From Centroberyx gerrardi (taxonomy: Eukaryota > Chordata > Actinopteri > Beryciformes > Berycidae), in NCBI RefSeq assembly GCF_048128805.1, contig NC_136015.1:27326116-27390115 (forward strand): a stretch of DNA of 64,000 bases, given 5' to 3'. The notes under the pieces are model-generated. The model saw only the letters and a list, made by a program, of their open reading frames with translations. It ran no database searches and was not told the DNA's origin. Numbering within the stretch: position 1 is the stretch's first letter; every line of letters begins with the position of its first letter. Below are positions 13,433-24,716 of the stretch, one piece after another. The position numbers were made by a program, and so were the translations under genes.

Positions 13433-13608
13433 GAGGATTAGGGCCACGTGGAAAAAAAAATTTTAATTCTGAGATTAATAAGAATCCGGACTTTTTAAAG
13501 TCAACATAAACTCAGAATTAAACCAAGAATTCAAATTCTGAGTTTAATCTCAGAATTCTGTGATTAATGTCAGAACTCAAATACATTTTTCACGTGGCCC
13601 CAATCCTC
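13433..13608. mobile_element. Short palindromic MITE
   Basis: The left end gaggattagggccacgtg pairs with the right end cacgtggccccaatcctc. The interior is built of repeated attctgag/aattctga motifs that also fold back. The element is 176 bp and non-coding. Confidence 0.7.
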
Positions 13609-13964
13609 TACCATAGATTGACAATGAATCCTACAGTATTGCACTTGATTGCTTATCCCTGGTCTACCCAGTTATGAATCTACAAGACCATCAGACAAGC
13701 AGCACCATTCACTGGCCTCCTAATCTGAAGTTTACAGGTTTTCAGGGTAATTTCTGTAAGTGGTGGAGAAATTTAACAATTAGTTCATAACATTTTTAGT
13801 AATTCAAAGTACAGAATTGAAAATAAAGAATGAATTTAAGGAGTAATCTGGAGTAGGTTAAAATGAAATTGCTGTTTTTGTGAGATGACATTATAACATA
13901 TTAAAGGACAATTCCAGCGTGATTTGAGTTTTTGCTCATTTTCTCCATTTTCCATCCTGGAAAA

Positions 13965-15067
13965 TGGAGTAGACTGGTGATACCGAAGTCACTACAAACA
14001 GATATACTACAGAAACTGCATGTAGGACACCAGGGCATAGCAAAGTGCTGGGAGCGAGCCAAACAATCTGTCTGGTGGCCAGGATTGAGCATGCAGCTTC
14101 AGAGGTTGGTGGAGAATTGTGACACCTGTGCGAAGGAGAGAGTCAACTTCAAAGAGACACTACTGCCAACTGAGTTTCCAGACAGGCCATGGTCTATGGT
14201 CGGTGCTGATCTGTTTGACTGGAACGGCAGCCAGTATTTGGTAGTAGTAGACTACTTCTCCCGCTTTCTGGAGATAGCTAAACTCACCTCAACTACAGCG
14301 GCAGCAGTAATCGAACACTTCAAATCCATCTTTGCCAGACATGGCGTACCATCTGAAGTCAGAACCGATAACGGTCCTCAGTTCTCTGCAGATTGTTTCA
14401 GACAGTTTGCTGCAACATGGGGATTCACTCACACCATGTCCAGTCCCCACTTCCCCCAAAGTAATGGAGAGGCAGAGCGTGCGGTGAGGACAGTAAAAAG
14501 TCTCCTGCAGAAAGGAAAAGACCCATACTTGGCTCTGATGGCTTACCGTGCCACACCCCTAGCCAACGGGCACAGTCCCACAGAACTGCTGATGGACAGA
14601 CGCATCAGAACTACTGTTCCTGTCATACCATCTTCCCTCGATCCAGGATGGCCTGACATCTCCAAACTGAAGGAGGCGGAACAAAACAACAGACAGAAAT
14701 AGTGGAAAACTTCAACAGAAGACACAGAGCTCATGACCTGCCAGGACTGACACTGGGTGATCATGTTTGGGTCACTGACACAAAAGAAAAGGGGACAGTG
14801 AGGGCAAGGGCAGACGCGCCAAGGTCTTACATTGTTGAGACACCGAGGGGAAACCCGCGTCGGAATCGCAGCCACCTTGTCACCACACAAGAGCCTACAG
14901 CCACACCAGTAGTCCTACCAGACCTAACTCATCCAGACAGCACAGTTGGTCACCATCCAGCAGGGCAGAGTCATTCTCAGCCACAGAGTCGTCAGGCTGA
15001 GAGACGCTACCCAGCAAGAGAGAGAAACCCTCCGAGGTACCTGAAGGACTTTGATATTGGATACTAG
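13965..15067 (+). pseudogene. Ty3/Gypsy integrase end of pol, frameshifted
   Basis: The first frame, to 14702, has the zinc-binding region (HVGH with CDTC) and the DDE core: VGADLFDWNG, TDNGPQF and SNGEAER. It stops at a TAG at 14700-14702. The coding continues one frame over, from 14702 to 15067, with FNRRHRAHDLPGLTLGDHVW, the usual integrase C-terminal region. Homology starts abruptly near 13965, so protease, RT and RNase H are missing. Integrase joins retroelement cDNA to host DNA; this copy is dead. Confidence 0.88.
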
Positions 15068-15331
15068 TTTAGCTGAACATAGTTCATAAAAAGTTGAGTT
15101 ACAATACTATTCGGCTGAATAGCACAAATCTAAAGAAAGTATTTTTCTGTTGAAAATGCTATATTGTTTGTTTAAGTTGAAACAAGGTAATAGCACAAAG
15201 GACTATTATAAAAGACTGATAATCAAACAAAAAGGAATGGAAAGAAATTATAAGGGTGTTAATTAAAACAAACATCTTCCTAAAGATAGTTATTTGACTG
15301 TACAGTACAGTACAGCACACAAAAAGGGGGA

Positions 15332-15497
15332 TGTAGTGTTATCAGAGTTGTGTTGTGGTACATCACTGCCACCTGGTGGACAGATACAGATAGTATCCTG
15401 TAATAGGGTTGGGGTTAAAAATAAAGGTTACCGAGTTGAACACAAGACGTGTCGTCCTGAGCTCTCACTTCTACACTCCTTTCTTGCCATCCTAACA
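15332..15497 (+). mobile_element. 3' LTR of the gypsy remnant
   Basis: A polypurine tract (aaaaaggggga, 15321-15331) is followed directly by TGTAGTG, and the segment closes with CTAACA at 15497. AATAAA lies at 15420-15425. No matching 5' LTR is found upstream, so this is the 3' half of a truncated element. Confidence 0.75.
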
Positions 15498-16194
15498 TAA
15501 CAATAATGACCGAATTTTAATTTTTGGGTGAACTATCCCTAACGTGAAGGTCTGGGTACTTAACCCGCTTGTATCAATGTATTAATGAAAATTCAAACAC
15601 ATTTATTGTGAGGTGCTACTTAGCGTACAGGACTTTTCAATTGTCATCCAGGCTTACCCTCATGTTAAAACAAAATGAACCTGCTAAATATCACTGGCTG
15701 GTGCCCAGTGGTCCACTTGTTTCTATCACAGTTTCGTTTGAGCAGTGACTGTGGGTGGTGATAATGCACCAACCCTAGTTCCCCTAGTCTGTAAAATTAA
15801 GTGGAATTAAAGATTGATTTTACACAATTATGACTTAAAATCAGCGCCCCCCTTTTACTGGGGATACATTCATATTTAAACAGTGATTATTTCAAAATAT
15901 TTACTTTTAAAACAACTAAGACGAGGGAGAAATAGCAAAATGTGATAAAAGCACTGGAAAACACTTTACAGTGATGTAAAACAGTGAGGGAATGCAGGAA
16001 ATGAGCAAAACTCCAATCACACTTGTCCGTCAATGGACATACAGGCACATTTCATAACAGCCTGTTCACCACTTCGTCAATCAGGGTTTTATTTTGAAGG
16101 TCGTGAGCGGAAGGACGTCCTATATTTAATTCTAACTAGCTTGACACTGGTGCAAACAAGTGTCACAGGAGGGACTTCTGTGTCCATTGGGAAA
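15498..16194. other. Intergenic stretch before ZNF3
   Basis: No gene is seen. Around 15955-16020 it carries, inverted, a sequence that also occurs near 7290-7370 (cactgttttacatcactgta region), so part is an interspersed repeat. The 60 bases before the ZNF3 start resemble those before ZNF2 (gacactggtgcaaacaagtg). Confidence 0.55.
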
Positions 16195-16366
16195 ATGTCT
16201 AAAGTCCAGCAGCTGAGGGCGTCGGTGAAGCAGCGACTAACTGCGGCTGTTGAAGAGATATTTGGGCTGTTTGAAAGAACGATAGCAGAGTACGAAGAAG
16301 AGATTGATCGCCAACGCAGGCTGCTGGAAGATGTTCTGAAGCCTGAGATCCAGATCAACAAAGCAG
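16195..16366 (+). CDS. ZNF3 exon 1, type B N-terminal module
   Basis: The 57 residues have the same sequence as ZNF2 exon 1, with a GTTTGT donor at 16367. The intron is 2683 nt, longer than that of ZNF2 because of a gypsy gag insertion. It joins in phase 1 to 19050. Confidence 0.85.
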
Positions 16367-16484
16367 GTTTGTAGGTTTTTCTACATTATACTTACTGCAC
16401 TGATCTCAGTAAAGTGACAGATCACCGCTTTTACATTGTTTTACAAGCTGCTGCCTTTAAACCAGCTGACTGAACAGCGTTCCA

Positions 16485-16640
16485 GCGGCTCTGAACCACG
16501 TGACTTTAAGGCCCAACAGCCTGCAGGTTTTCAGATCGATACAGCGGCTGATTTCTCTGATCACTTCCTCCTCTCTGGTTGGAAGCAGCTGCTGTATCGA
16601 TTGATTTGAATGAAAACCTGCAGACTCTCGGGCCTCCCGC
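16485..16640. mobile_element. Second copy of the palindromic MITE
   Basis: It matches 9981-10140 including gcggctctgaaccacgtg and the central foldback. The right terminal repeat is missing (ends at cctcccgc). Its presence in both introns shows it predates the ZNF2/ZNF3 duplication. Confidence 0.65.
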
Positions 16641-17221
16641 AGCATTAGCTACTAGCTAATGCTAAGCTAACAGCTAGCTTCCCACAGCCGCGGCAAGTCA
16701 GACAGTTAGTCAGACTAAAGTCAAGCGATGTGGCCTTCAATATAAAAGTCTAAAATTCGTTATAAGGGTAAGACAATGGAAATGGAGAACAACAAAAATA
16801 AAAACGTCAATTGGGATCGTTGTAATACAAACTACAGCTGTAAAACTGCTTTGTGAGAAGAAATAAGTTACTTGATTGGTTGGTATTCATTTGACGAGTT
16901 GCAACGTTTTGGGTGGCGCTCTCCACGTGAATTGAGTTGACAGTTGGATCATCTATACTGTCAAGAGGTAAACAATAAACAAAGTAATAAGCTATTAAGT
17001 TATTGGCTAAAATGATAGAACAGATACTCTCCGGGGAGATCGGACCCATGTGGGGAGTTGGGGGCAGTACAGAACCGAATGAACCGCGGCACGCCTCGAG
17101 GCCCAAACCGTGGGTGCCGAACGGTTCTGTTTTTTTTTTCGGGAACCGTTTCAGTCCCCATGCACACGCTGCACCACGGTCTGCTGGTTGTAATCAATAG
17201 AACTTGGGGTCTGACATTTTT

Positions 17222-17900
17222 TTATGAGAGACATGGAGCTACCAGGAGAGCAGTAGCAGGTTTCCGATGAACTTTTACAGAAATTAACGAGGAGTCTTCC
17301 TCCCTCTCTTGATCCTCACTGTCCTTGCAGTCACCTTGATTCCCCTCCCTTGGCACATAACAAAGCCCCGACAGATTTGGTTTCTTCATGGGGCACACAG
17401 AGACTTTGAGTCCATCCTTTGGCTCATGCTGTCTCACCCTGTCTCCGTTAGCATTTCCCCAGGTGGGGTTGAGCTGGTCCAGAAACGTTGACAGTAAGTC
17501 TCTGGCAAGATGTCAAATTTGGCAAACAGTGCCTCCTTCAGGTCAGGATAGTAATTGGACCTCGCCTCATCCATGGCTGTGTAAGCTTCCAGCGCTTTTC
17601 CAGCCAGCAGGGGAACCAGCCGACAGGCCCATTCCTCCTCTGGCCGCTGCCATGTTCTTGCCATGTGCTCAAAACACAGGAGGTAATTTTCAATGTGACT
17701 GGTATGCTGGCATCTTTGGCTCCTTACACAGAACTGGTGGTTGGTTGGACCCATGGGACTGGCCACGGGCTTCACTTGTAGAGGAACGTGGAGTCCGCCC
17801 TCTACTGGAGGTGTTGACTTGTTGCCGAACTCGAGGTCCTGGAATAGGAAGGTCAAACCTCAGACTCCCTTCACGCTGGATCTGATGGAGGTATCTGCTG
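17222..17900 (-). pseudogene. Ty3/Gypsy gag (capsid) fragment in ZNF3 intron
   Basis: The minus-strand frame at 17856-17434 includes EEWACRLVPLLAGKALEAY, FAKFDILPETYCQRF and PPGEMLTETG. These are typical of gypsy capsids of the group related to vertebrate SCAN domains. A shifted frame at 17437-17222 continues with VCPMKKPNLSGLCYVPRE, the expected downstream gag region. The element is antisense to ZNF3 and broken, so it is not part of the ZNF protein. Confidence 0.75.
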
Positions 17901-18561
17901 CTGCTGCCTGAGCGGTGGTCTGTACCAGAACATTGCGTAGCCCATGCAACTCCTCACAAAGGGCATCATCCCTTTTCTGCTGGGTGGTGAAAATTATTCA
18001 TAATAATTATTTGCAAAAAAAAATATTTACAAGATATTTACAATGCCAATCTACTGGTCTGTTTTACATCCAAACTCACCCCAGCAACAGACAGTCCCAA
18101 GCCCTGGAAACGGGGACTTATCAACAGTAAGCCACACCAGAAGCACCAAATATATCAATTAACTCCAAATAATTGTTACCAAACTCAAGGGTAAATCAAT
18201 AGAAACTAATACTTTTATAACAACAATTATAAATAAACATAAGAGTTTAAGCGTAATATAAGGCATAACCTTAAGAAAAAGTACAACAAAATAGACCATG
18301 GTATGTCCCAATACCATGCATGCATGCACATGGTGGGAACAACATTTATTATTATTGGTTGACAGCGGGACACTTCCTTGTTTGAGATAAGTATCAATAA
18401 GATATTGCCGATTAACAACTGCAACTGCAGGGAGTGTTTTCTTATCCAGGATTAGTGTAACTGTAGGGGAGATGTGGGAAAGTTTTGAACTTGCTTTAAT
18501 AAATATTGTGGTGCGGGCACTCACCACAATGACGGACGGGAAGTATGTGAATGGATGCGTG
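17901..18561 (-). other. Probable leader/LTR region of the gag element
   Basis: It lies upstream of gag on the same strand, where a 5' LTR and leader would be expected. A ggtgcttctggtgtggc stretch near 18130-18150 could be a primer site. LTR borders cannot be fixed. The open frame at 18159-18527 has no domain. Confidence 0.35.
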
Positions 18562-19049
18562 TTTTCAAACGGTAGAAGTCAATATAGATGCAGTGGTTTT
18601 CAAAGTGGGGTGCTGGAACCATGTGGAGTTCTGGAGGAGTTCTTAAGGGGGGCCCAGAGAATCAAGGATGGTATAAATTTGCTACTATTTCATTCATCAA
18701 TCAACAGAATATGAGAATGTATCTGTTCATCTGTGTGTTTGGGGGTTCTTGTCATGAAAATATTTTAAAATCCCTGGACTAGGAAGCATATCCTGAGGAA
18801 TATTAGCTGAGGGAGGTTTTATCGTACAGAGTTGGTACACTGTAGAGAAACTAATTGTTAACAGTTCGATAACTAGTGGCAAAGCAGAAGAAGGTGAATT
18901 GTGTCTCAGTTGTCCAACTTGCTATTTTGAAGGTACGATTATAAAGTATTGTGAAATGGGTGATCGGTCCCCCTCCTCTGCTTTATTATAGAATGTAAAA
19001 GTAGCACCTTCAGTTAACTGGTCCTTTTATTTTATGTCCTTCCTGTTAG
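18562..19049 (+). repeat. Segmental duplication block (pair of 11117-11604)
   Basis: The intron 3' end is near-identical to that of ZNF2, starting at ggtagaagtcaat and running into the exon. Only scattered substitutions are seen. It fixes the left border of the duplicated unit next to transposon debris. Confidence 0.85.
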
Positions 19050-20098
19050 ATGTTCCACAGCTGTTGGTCTGTAAAGAAGAGGTTCCCCCTGAGCAGCAGG
19101 ACTGGAGCCCCAGTCTGGAGCAGGAGGACCCAGAGCCCCCACACATTAAAGAGGAACAGGAGGAACTCTGGACCAGTCAGGAGGGAGAGCAGCCTCAAGG
19201 GCCGGAGGAGGCCGATATCACCGAGTTCCCGTTCACTCCTGTCCCTGTGAAGAGTGAAGATGATGAAGAGAAACCTCAGTCCTCACAGCTTCATCAAAGC
19301 CAAACTGAGGAGAACAGAGAGGCAGAGCCTCTAGCCAGCAGCTCAACTGAACAGATGAAAACAGAAGCTGATGAAGAGGACTGTGGAGTATCAGAACCAG
19401 CCAGGAACTTAGATCCAGCTAGTCATTTACAACCAACTAGTGATGGCAAGACTTCAGACTCTTCTGAACCTGAGACTGAAGACAGTGATGGTGATTGGAA
19501 GGAGACTAGAGAACCTCAGTCAGGTTTAGACCCAATGAAAAACAATGAAGTCCTTATAAATCATAAAACATCTTCTATTGGGGAGGAACATTTTAGTTGT
19601 TCAGCCTGTGGTAAAATATTTGTTCAGAAGAGTCATATGCAGAAACACATGAGAGGCCACACAGGAAAAAAAACATACAGTTGCAGTGTTTGTGGTAAAA
19701 GTTTTGGTTATAAAGGAAACTTGAAGAGACACAAGAGAGTTCACACAGGAGAGAAACCATTTAGTTGTTCAGTTTGTGGTAAAATATTCAGTCAGAGTGA
19801 AACATTGCGTTCACACATGATAATTCATACAGGGGAAAAACCTTTCAGCTGTTCAGTTTGTAAAGAAAAATTTAACCACAGATCAACACGGGCAAAACAT
19901 ATGAGAGTTCATACTGGAGAGAAACCCTTTAGTTGCTCGTCCTGTGGGAGAAGTTTTGGTGATAAAGCACGTTTGAAGAGACACATGTTGATCCACACGG
20001 GAGAGAAACCATACAGTTGCAGTGTTTGTGGGAGAAGTTTTCGTCAACCGTCACATGTCAGAAACCATAAGTGTTGTGGTGAGAGCAGCAGCAGGTGA
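19050..20098 (+). CDS. ZNF3 exon 2: acidic linker and six fingers
   Basis: With 16195-16366 it encodes 406 residues without lesions. The linker starts [19 protein letters not shown] and holds IKEE, VKSE and MKTE motifs. Five canonical fingers follow, then the family's final C2HC-type finger and CCGESSSR. Contact residues (-1,2,3,6): QSHK, YGNR, QETS, HSTK, DARR, QSHN. Finger 4 has CKEKF and an arginine at the usual leucine. Expected to be nuclear and to bind DNA through the zinc fingers. Closest relative in the window is ZNF6, which shares finger 1 style (HFSCSA, MQKHMR) and the 3' flank. Confidence 0.9.
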
Positions 20099-20111
20099 AG
20101 CTGCTGGTTGA

Positions 20112-20126
20112 GCTGAACTGTTCAGC
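20112..20126. promoter_or_regulatory. Conserved 3' UTR inverted repeat
   Basis: GCTGAACTGTTCAGC has seven-base arms around one base. The same element is found 15-30 nt past the stop in ZNF5 (35989-36003), ZNF6 (45261-45275), ZNF7 (54850-54864) and, with one change, ZNF1 (4611-4625). It could form a small RNA hairpin; the role is unknown. Confidence 0.5.
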
Positions 20127-20137
20127 AGTAACAGAAC

Positions 20138-20143
20138 AATAAA
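20138..20143 (+). terminator. Poly(A) signal AATAAA of ZNF3
   Basis: AATAAA about 40 nt after the stop. The equivalent signal is present in ZNF1, ZNF5 (35972-35977), ZNF6 (45244-45249) and ZNF7 (54833-54838). Confidence 0.6.
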
Positions 20144-20543
20144 CTAGTCATGATAGTCCATCATTCAGGAGGAAACCCAAACCCTTCTAGTCAGTGATGT
20201 GGTTCGGGATGCAGCCAGATCTGAATACTGCTCATACACATCTTGTGTTAATGTTGGCTAATGTGAGAGAGAGAATTACTGTTGCTGCTCTTTGGCTCAA
20301 ATTCAGGTTCAACATATGAGTTTTATTTCACTGTTACCATTCCTACCCACCATCAAGCAATAAAGACTGAGTAAAGAAAAAACTTTATTTAAAGCACTTT
20401 ATTTTTGTTACCTGTTATAAGATACAGCACATAAATATAAAAATAAAATGTAATAAATACAAAAGTGAATGTGGCTCTCTCCTCTTGTGTGGACATGAGC
20501 TTAAAATGAGGACTTTCAACACTGCAGTGGCTTCGGAACAGTG

Positions 20544-20875
20544 ATGTCACTTCTATTGATCAATACTGGCACTTTTTGTCATTATAATACCAAATTCTAT
20601 GCTCTATCAAACTTATGTGTGCTATGAATTAGAATTAGGGCTAAATGTGGTGAGTTTTAGTGACCAAACTGAAGATATGGAACCAAGAAACAGGAACAGC
20701 AGCTGCCTGCTGTCCTCTTGGTTGAAGAACTGTAGACACAGAACTTTAATGTCACTTCTCTTGGCCAATACTGCCACTTCTTTAAAGAAGTGCGATTGTA
20801 ATACCAACTCGATGCTGTATGAAACTATGCTACAAATTATAAATAGGACTGAATATGGTGAGTTTTAGTGACCAA
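20544..20875. repeat. Two ~125-bp imperfect direct repeats
   Basis: Unit 1 (20544-20667) and unit 2 (20749-20875) both start atgtcacttct and end gtgagttttagtgaccaa, with about 80 bases between. They explain the open frame across 20599-20868. Origin unknown. Confidence 0.65.
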
Positions 20876-21639
20876 TCTTGAAAACAAAAATATAGAAATT
20901 TTCATCACAGTGTAACTTCGACAATCCAACTGTCACATTGAAAATTTGACTAAATATAGTGATTGAATATTTTGCTGTCTAGCTAAACAAAGCTCCTGTT
21001 ATTACACTGCATAGTAAGGGAACTAATGTAAGCTAGCTACTTAGCTAGTAGTGTTAACTGTGGCTGCTACCACTTACCACTGCAGATGAAGCAACTGAAT
21101 TACTGTAAATGCACAATTATTTGAAATGCCACTGTTAACACTAGTGATGGGACGATGTGGTCTCACGTTTCAATTTGATTCACGATGTGGGGCTCGCGAT
21201 TCGATTCAGCCATGAATCAATGTGATAAAAGTTAGATGAATACAAAGTTTGATTGTACAACATTACCATTATTTATTTGACATTACTACAAATCTTTTTA
21301 GCAATGTTTTCCTTGCAATGGTAAAGAAGAATTGTAGCCCAATCAGAATAAAAATGTCTCGTATAACCACCTCAATCAGAATAAACTGGCCCATTCTGAA
21401 TGAAATTTCATTCCGTTTGAGAGGGCTGTTTAACCCTTTCATAATCTGGTCAATGGATAAAATTGTGTCATGTAAACACTCATTCCAATCACTTTCTTTT
21501 GTTGGAATAGGCTGCGGTACATGTGGACCCAATCATTGCGGGTGCAAAACAAAACTTCTGTTTCGGACAGAGTCGTATGTTGTGATAAAGCTGTTGATTC
21601 ATCAGAAAGAACACATCACACAGCAGTGATGACCCTGAT
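20876..21639. other. Intergenic, repeat-like, no gene
   Basis: Near 21140-21230 gatgggacgatgtgg and cgattcgattcagcc look like one end of a further DNA transposon, without a partner end. The rest, including the open frame 21249-21629, has no recognised content. Confidence 0.35.
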
Positions 21640-22395
21640 CATGGCCCTGTAGTGGCGGAATTCACGGACTGGTGCAAGTCGTCCTTCTTGGACATCAATG
21701 TCTCCAAAACCAAAGAGATGACAATAGATTTTAGAAAGAATTCTACGGTCATCTCTCCTGTGGTGATTAATGATCAGGCTGTACTGTGCAGCAGTACAAA
21801 TATCTTGGCACTGTGATTGATGACAAGCTGACCTTCGAGCTTCATGTGGATGCTGTGTGTGGAAAAGCCCATCAGCGCATGTACTTTTATCATAAGCTTT
21901 GAAGTTTTAATGTTGACAATACCTTCATGAAAATGTTTTATTCCTGTTTTATTGAATCAGTCCTCACATTCTCCTTTGTCAGCTGGTACGGGTCACTTAC
22001 CCTCAAAAATAGAAACAGATTGCAGGGTATCGTCAAAGTGTGCAACAAAATTGCAGGCACTACATTGAATGACCTTCCTCATTTGTACAAGGTTAGGACT
22101 TTGAAGGAGGCCCAGTCAATCCTGGCTGATCCTAGCCACCCCCTGTCCAAGGAGTTCAAGTTGCTTCCGTCTGGCCGCAGATACAATCTGCCAAGATGCA
22201 GGACCAATAGACTTAAGAACTAATTTGTCCCTGCTGCCATTGGCCTTTTAAATAACTCAATGTGATGTTTATATTGTATTTGTTGTCTATTTATTATTGT
22301 TTCTGATGGTTATGTGGTTACTGCTGGCTGTACAACAAATTGCCCCTTGGGGATAATAAAGATAACCTTGAACCTTGAACCTTGAACCTTGAAAG
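21640..22395 (+). mobile_element. Rex1-like LINE 3' end
   Basis: It reads as the reverse transcriptase C-terminal part (FTDWCKSSFLDINVSKTKEM, then VSWYGSLTLKNRNRLQ) and the terminal SGRRYNLPRCRTNRLKNS segment. The 3' end is a short tandem tail of aaccttg units. It has stops and is 5'-truncated. Confidence 0.75.
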
Positions 22396-22439
22396 TCACA
22401 GTGGTATTCAGTAGGTACATATTATTCAGTTCAACAATA

Positions 22440-22740
22440 CAATTTAGCCTACCATTGTGACCGAGAGTCAACTCCTGTTAGGCTGTTTAGGCCTGTTGTT
22501 CAGTAACTTGATCAACAGTGGAACCAGAGAAAATTTATATCTGTTAAATCTACAGTTTGGAGATCTGTACCTTCTACCCGCTGGCATCGACTCGTAGTCT
22601 TTATGAAGAACGTGATTAGGGTCAGCCACAATTTTTTGAGCCTGTCTAACCACTGTGTCCTCAAACATGTCCTGCAGAAAGATGGGGGCTGAACACCCAT
22701 TATTTTTCCTGCTCTGCTGATGAGGTTCAGAATTTAAGAT
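22440..22740 (-). mobile_element. Second Rex1-like LINE 3' end, opposite strand
   Basis: The minus frame 22668-22468 includes QKIVADPNHVLHKDYE and PAGRRYRSPNCRFNRYK, homologous to the terminal segment of the plus-strand copy next to it. The two copies face tail to tail about 45 bp apart. Confidence 0.65.
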
Positions 22741-22853
22741 TTTTTATTTTACTGACAGATTACCAAACCATATTAGGATACCATGGCGGAGAATAGATTC
22801 AATTGATGCACTGTAAAATAGCAACATAACATTCCTGTCTACTCCATAAAGCC

Positions 22854-24115
22854 TTAACTTACACAAAATGTGCAAACATTGATTAATACATGAGCAGATG
22901 TTCTCAACATGGCTAGTCCAAGGAAATCTCTTATATCTCTAGACCTGTAATAGGAGAAGAGAGGACCGTCAGACAAAGGTTTTCTACAGATTGGATCCAA
23001 ACACAACACATCCCAGTGTTTCTCAATGATGTCCCTGATCTCACCATTAAGGGGAGAATAAGTAGTGACACACATGAATATTTTCTCTCAGATCTTTGGT
23101 TTGTGGACGGATTCATATCCATCTCACAGACCTTTTTAGGGGCTTTGTCAAGCCATGTTGTAGGATATACTCTCTCCCTAAAGTTTAAGTACATTTTCTG
23201 GGCCTGTATTTCACAATCTTCACTTGTAGCACACATACGATTTAATCTCAAGAATTGAGAATAGGGCAGACCCGTCTTTAAGGAGGTAGGATGAAATCTA
23301 GCAGTATGTAGAATGCTGTTTTTATCAGTGGGTTTAGTGTAAAGGGTGGTGGTGATCAGACTGTCCTGAAAGCAGACCCTAGTGTCCAAAAAGTGAATCT
23401 CATGATCACCGTGTTCAACATTAAACCTTATTGTGGGGTTCATGTTGAAGTATAAAGTGATTTCATCTAATTTCTCCAATGGAGCCCGCCACAGAAGGAA
23501 ACAATCATCAATATATCTTTTGCACATGAGAATATGACTGGAGAAAGGTTTTATGTTTAAGGAGGAACTTATATTCCCAATAGCCCATAAACAGTTGGCA
23601 AAATCAGGGCCAAAGCTAGAACCCATGGATACACCATGAGACTGTAGGTAAATAATAAGAGTGTAGTTGTACCACAAGGGGGTGCAGGCACCTGTCAAGA
23701 TAGATGGAGGTTCCAATAGACTTTCATTAGAGGCAACAATTGGGCAACCTAGAGATGTGTACTTTAGGTAAGGCAAACACTACAGGTACAGTAGGATGAT
23801 CTTTTGTTAAAACTTAAATTCTGACTGAAATGTAAGAGAAGAGTCCATCTCTTGTTTGGGTGTCCTAGTAGGATCCGCTTCTAGTTTGACAGAGAAAGCA
23901 GTGTCTGCAAATTGGGAATGAATTTCCTGATCGTCACATTCTTTGTTCATGAGGGCCAAGCCCAGGTTTACAGACCAGACTGTTCATCCTACTCAAAGAC
24001 AGAACTGTTTCCCTATCCATTCTCCCAGAGAAACCTTCTCCCACCTTTAGTCTGTTCGCTGCACCTTTGACACATTTTAGTTGGGCATTATGTAAATAAA
24101 TGTTTTCCCTTTTTG
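22854..24115 (-). mobile_element. Penelope-like element, RT and linker
   Basis: The main minus frame 23776-22931 carries GVSMGSSFGPDFANCLW, CKRYIDDCFLLW (catalytic YIDD), IHFLDTRVC, TTLYTKPTDKNS and GLPYSQFLRLNRMC, all typical of Penelope RTs. A shifted frame at 23075-22854 continues with TTYSPLNGEIRDIIEKHW and RSRDIRDFL, the RT-endonuclease linker. The GIY-YIG endonuclease is missing here, cut off next to the Rex1-like remnant. Sequence up to about 24115 is probably the 5' coding part with breaks. Confidence 0.85.
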
Positions 24116-24589
24116 TGCCTTTGTGTTAAGATCCCAAACACCCCTACTGGACTTGTGGATTTTAGTGCATGTTTGCTGCCCCCATTCCCTGAGCTTTGAG
24201 TGGTTTATCATGGCTACTTTTGCTGAGATTCAAGGCATTACAGATACTAAAGTACAGACTCCTATTCTGCAGAAGAGGATCATTTTCCTCATGCTGAATT
24301 ACCAGACATTCCTTGTGTGGTTGAGGAAGACTTTATAAAAAAGTTGAAACACCTCTCACTGAAGGCAGCAAGGCTAAACGTCATGGCTCAACTCTGAGTC
24401 TGTAAGAGCCAAACGAATCCCTGGAGGCCTCAGAGTCTGAAAGGCTCCCAGCCGGTCGCAGCAGTGAGGAGTTCTGCAACAAATGGTGTGAAATCTAAAC
24501 AAGGCCTCACTAGATCTATATTGGGGTTTCTTCTTTTTCTTACTTCGCTTGGCCCAGGAAAGAAAGACCAAATAATTACAATAAAAGCT
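24116..24589. other. Unassigned stretch between Penelope and ZNF4 upstream region
   Basis: Two short open frames (24123-24338 plus, 24374-24571 minus) show no recognised domain. May be further Penelope 5' sequence; not established. Confidence 0.35.
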
Positions 24590-24716
24590 TTTTTCTACAT
24601 GCCGGCCTGTATAATCAAGACTGATGATGTTGGAGTTTATATCATCCTGTGGAGGGCGGTGCTATGCCTAGCTGCATCTAAACTGCCGCTACTTCAATAA
24701 GAAGAAGAAGAAGAAG
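24590..24716 (+). mobile_element. LINE 3' tail with (GAA)n upstream of ZNF4
   Basis: The sequence atcctgtggagggcggt through actgccgctactt and a GAAGAAGAAG tail matches the 3' end of the minus-strand LINE at 41146 onward. In both places the tail abuts the same ZNF promoter block (aagctttgtg). Confidence 0.65.

Noticed and set aside
21249..21629. 126-residue plus-strand frame
   Set aside because: No recognisable domain, surrounded by transposon remnants; the overlapping minus frame is equally long.
23016..23258. Plus-strand frame across the Penelope RT
   Set aside because: Antisense shadow of the RT with YIDD motif.
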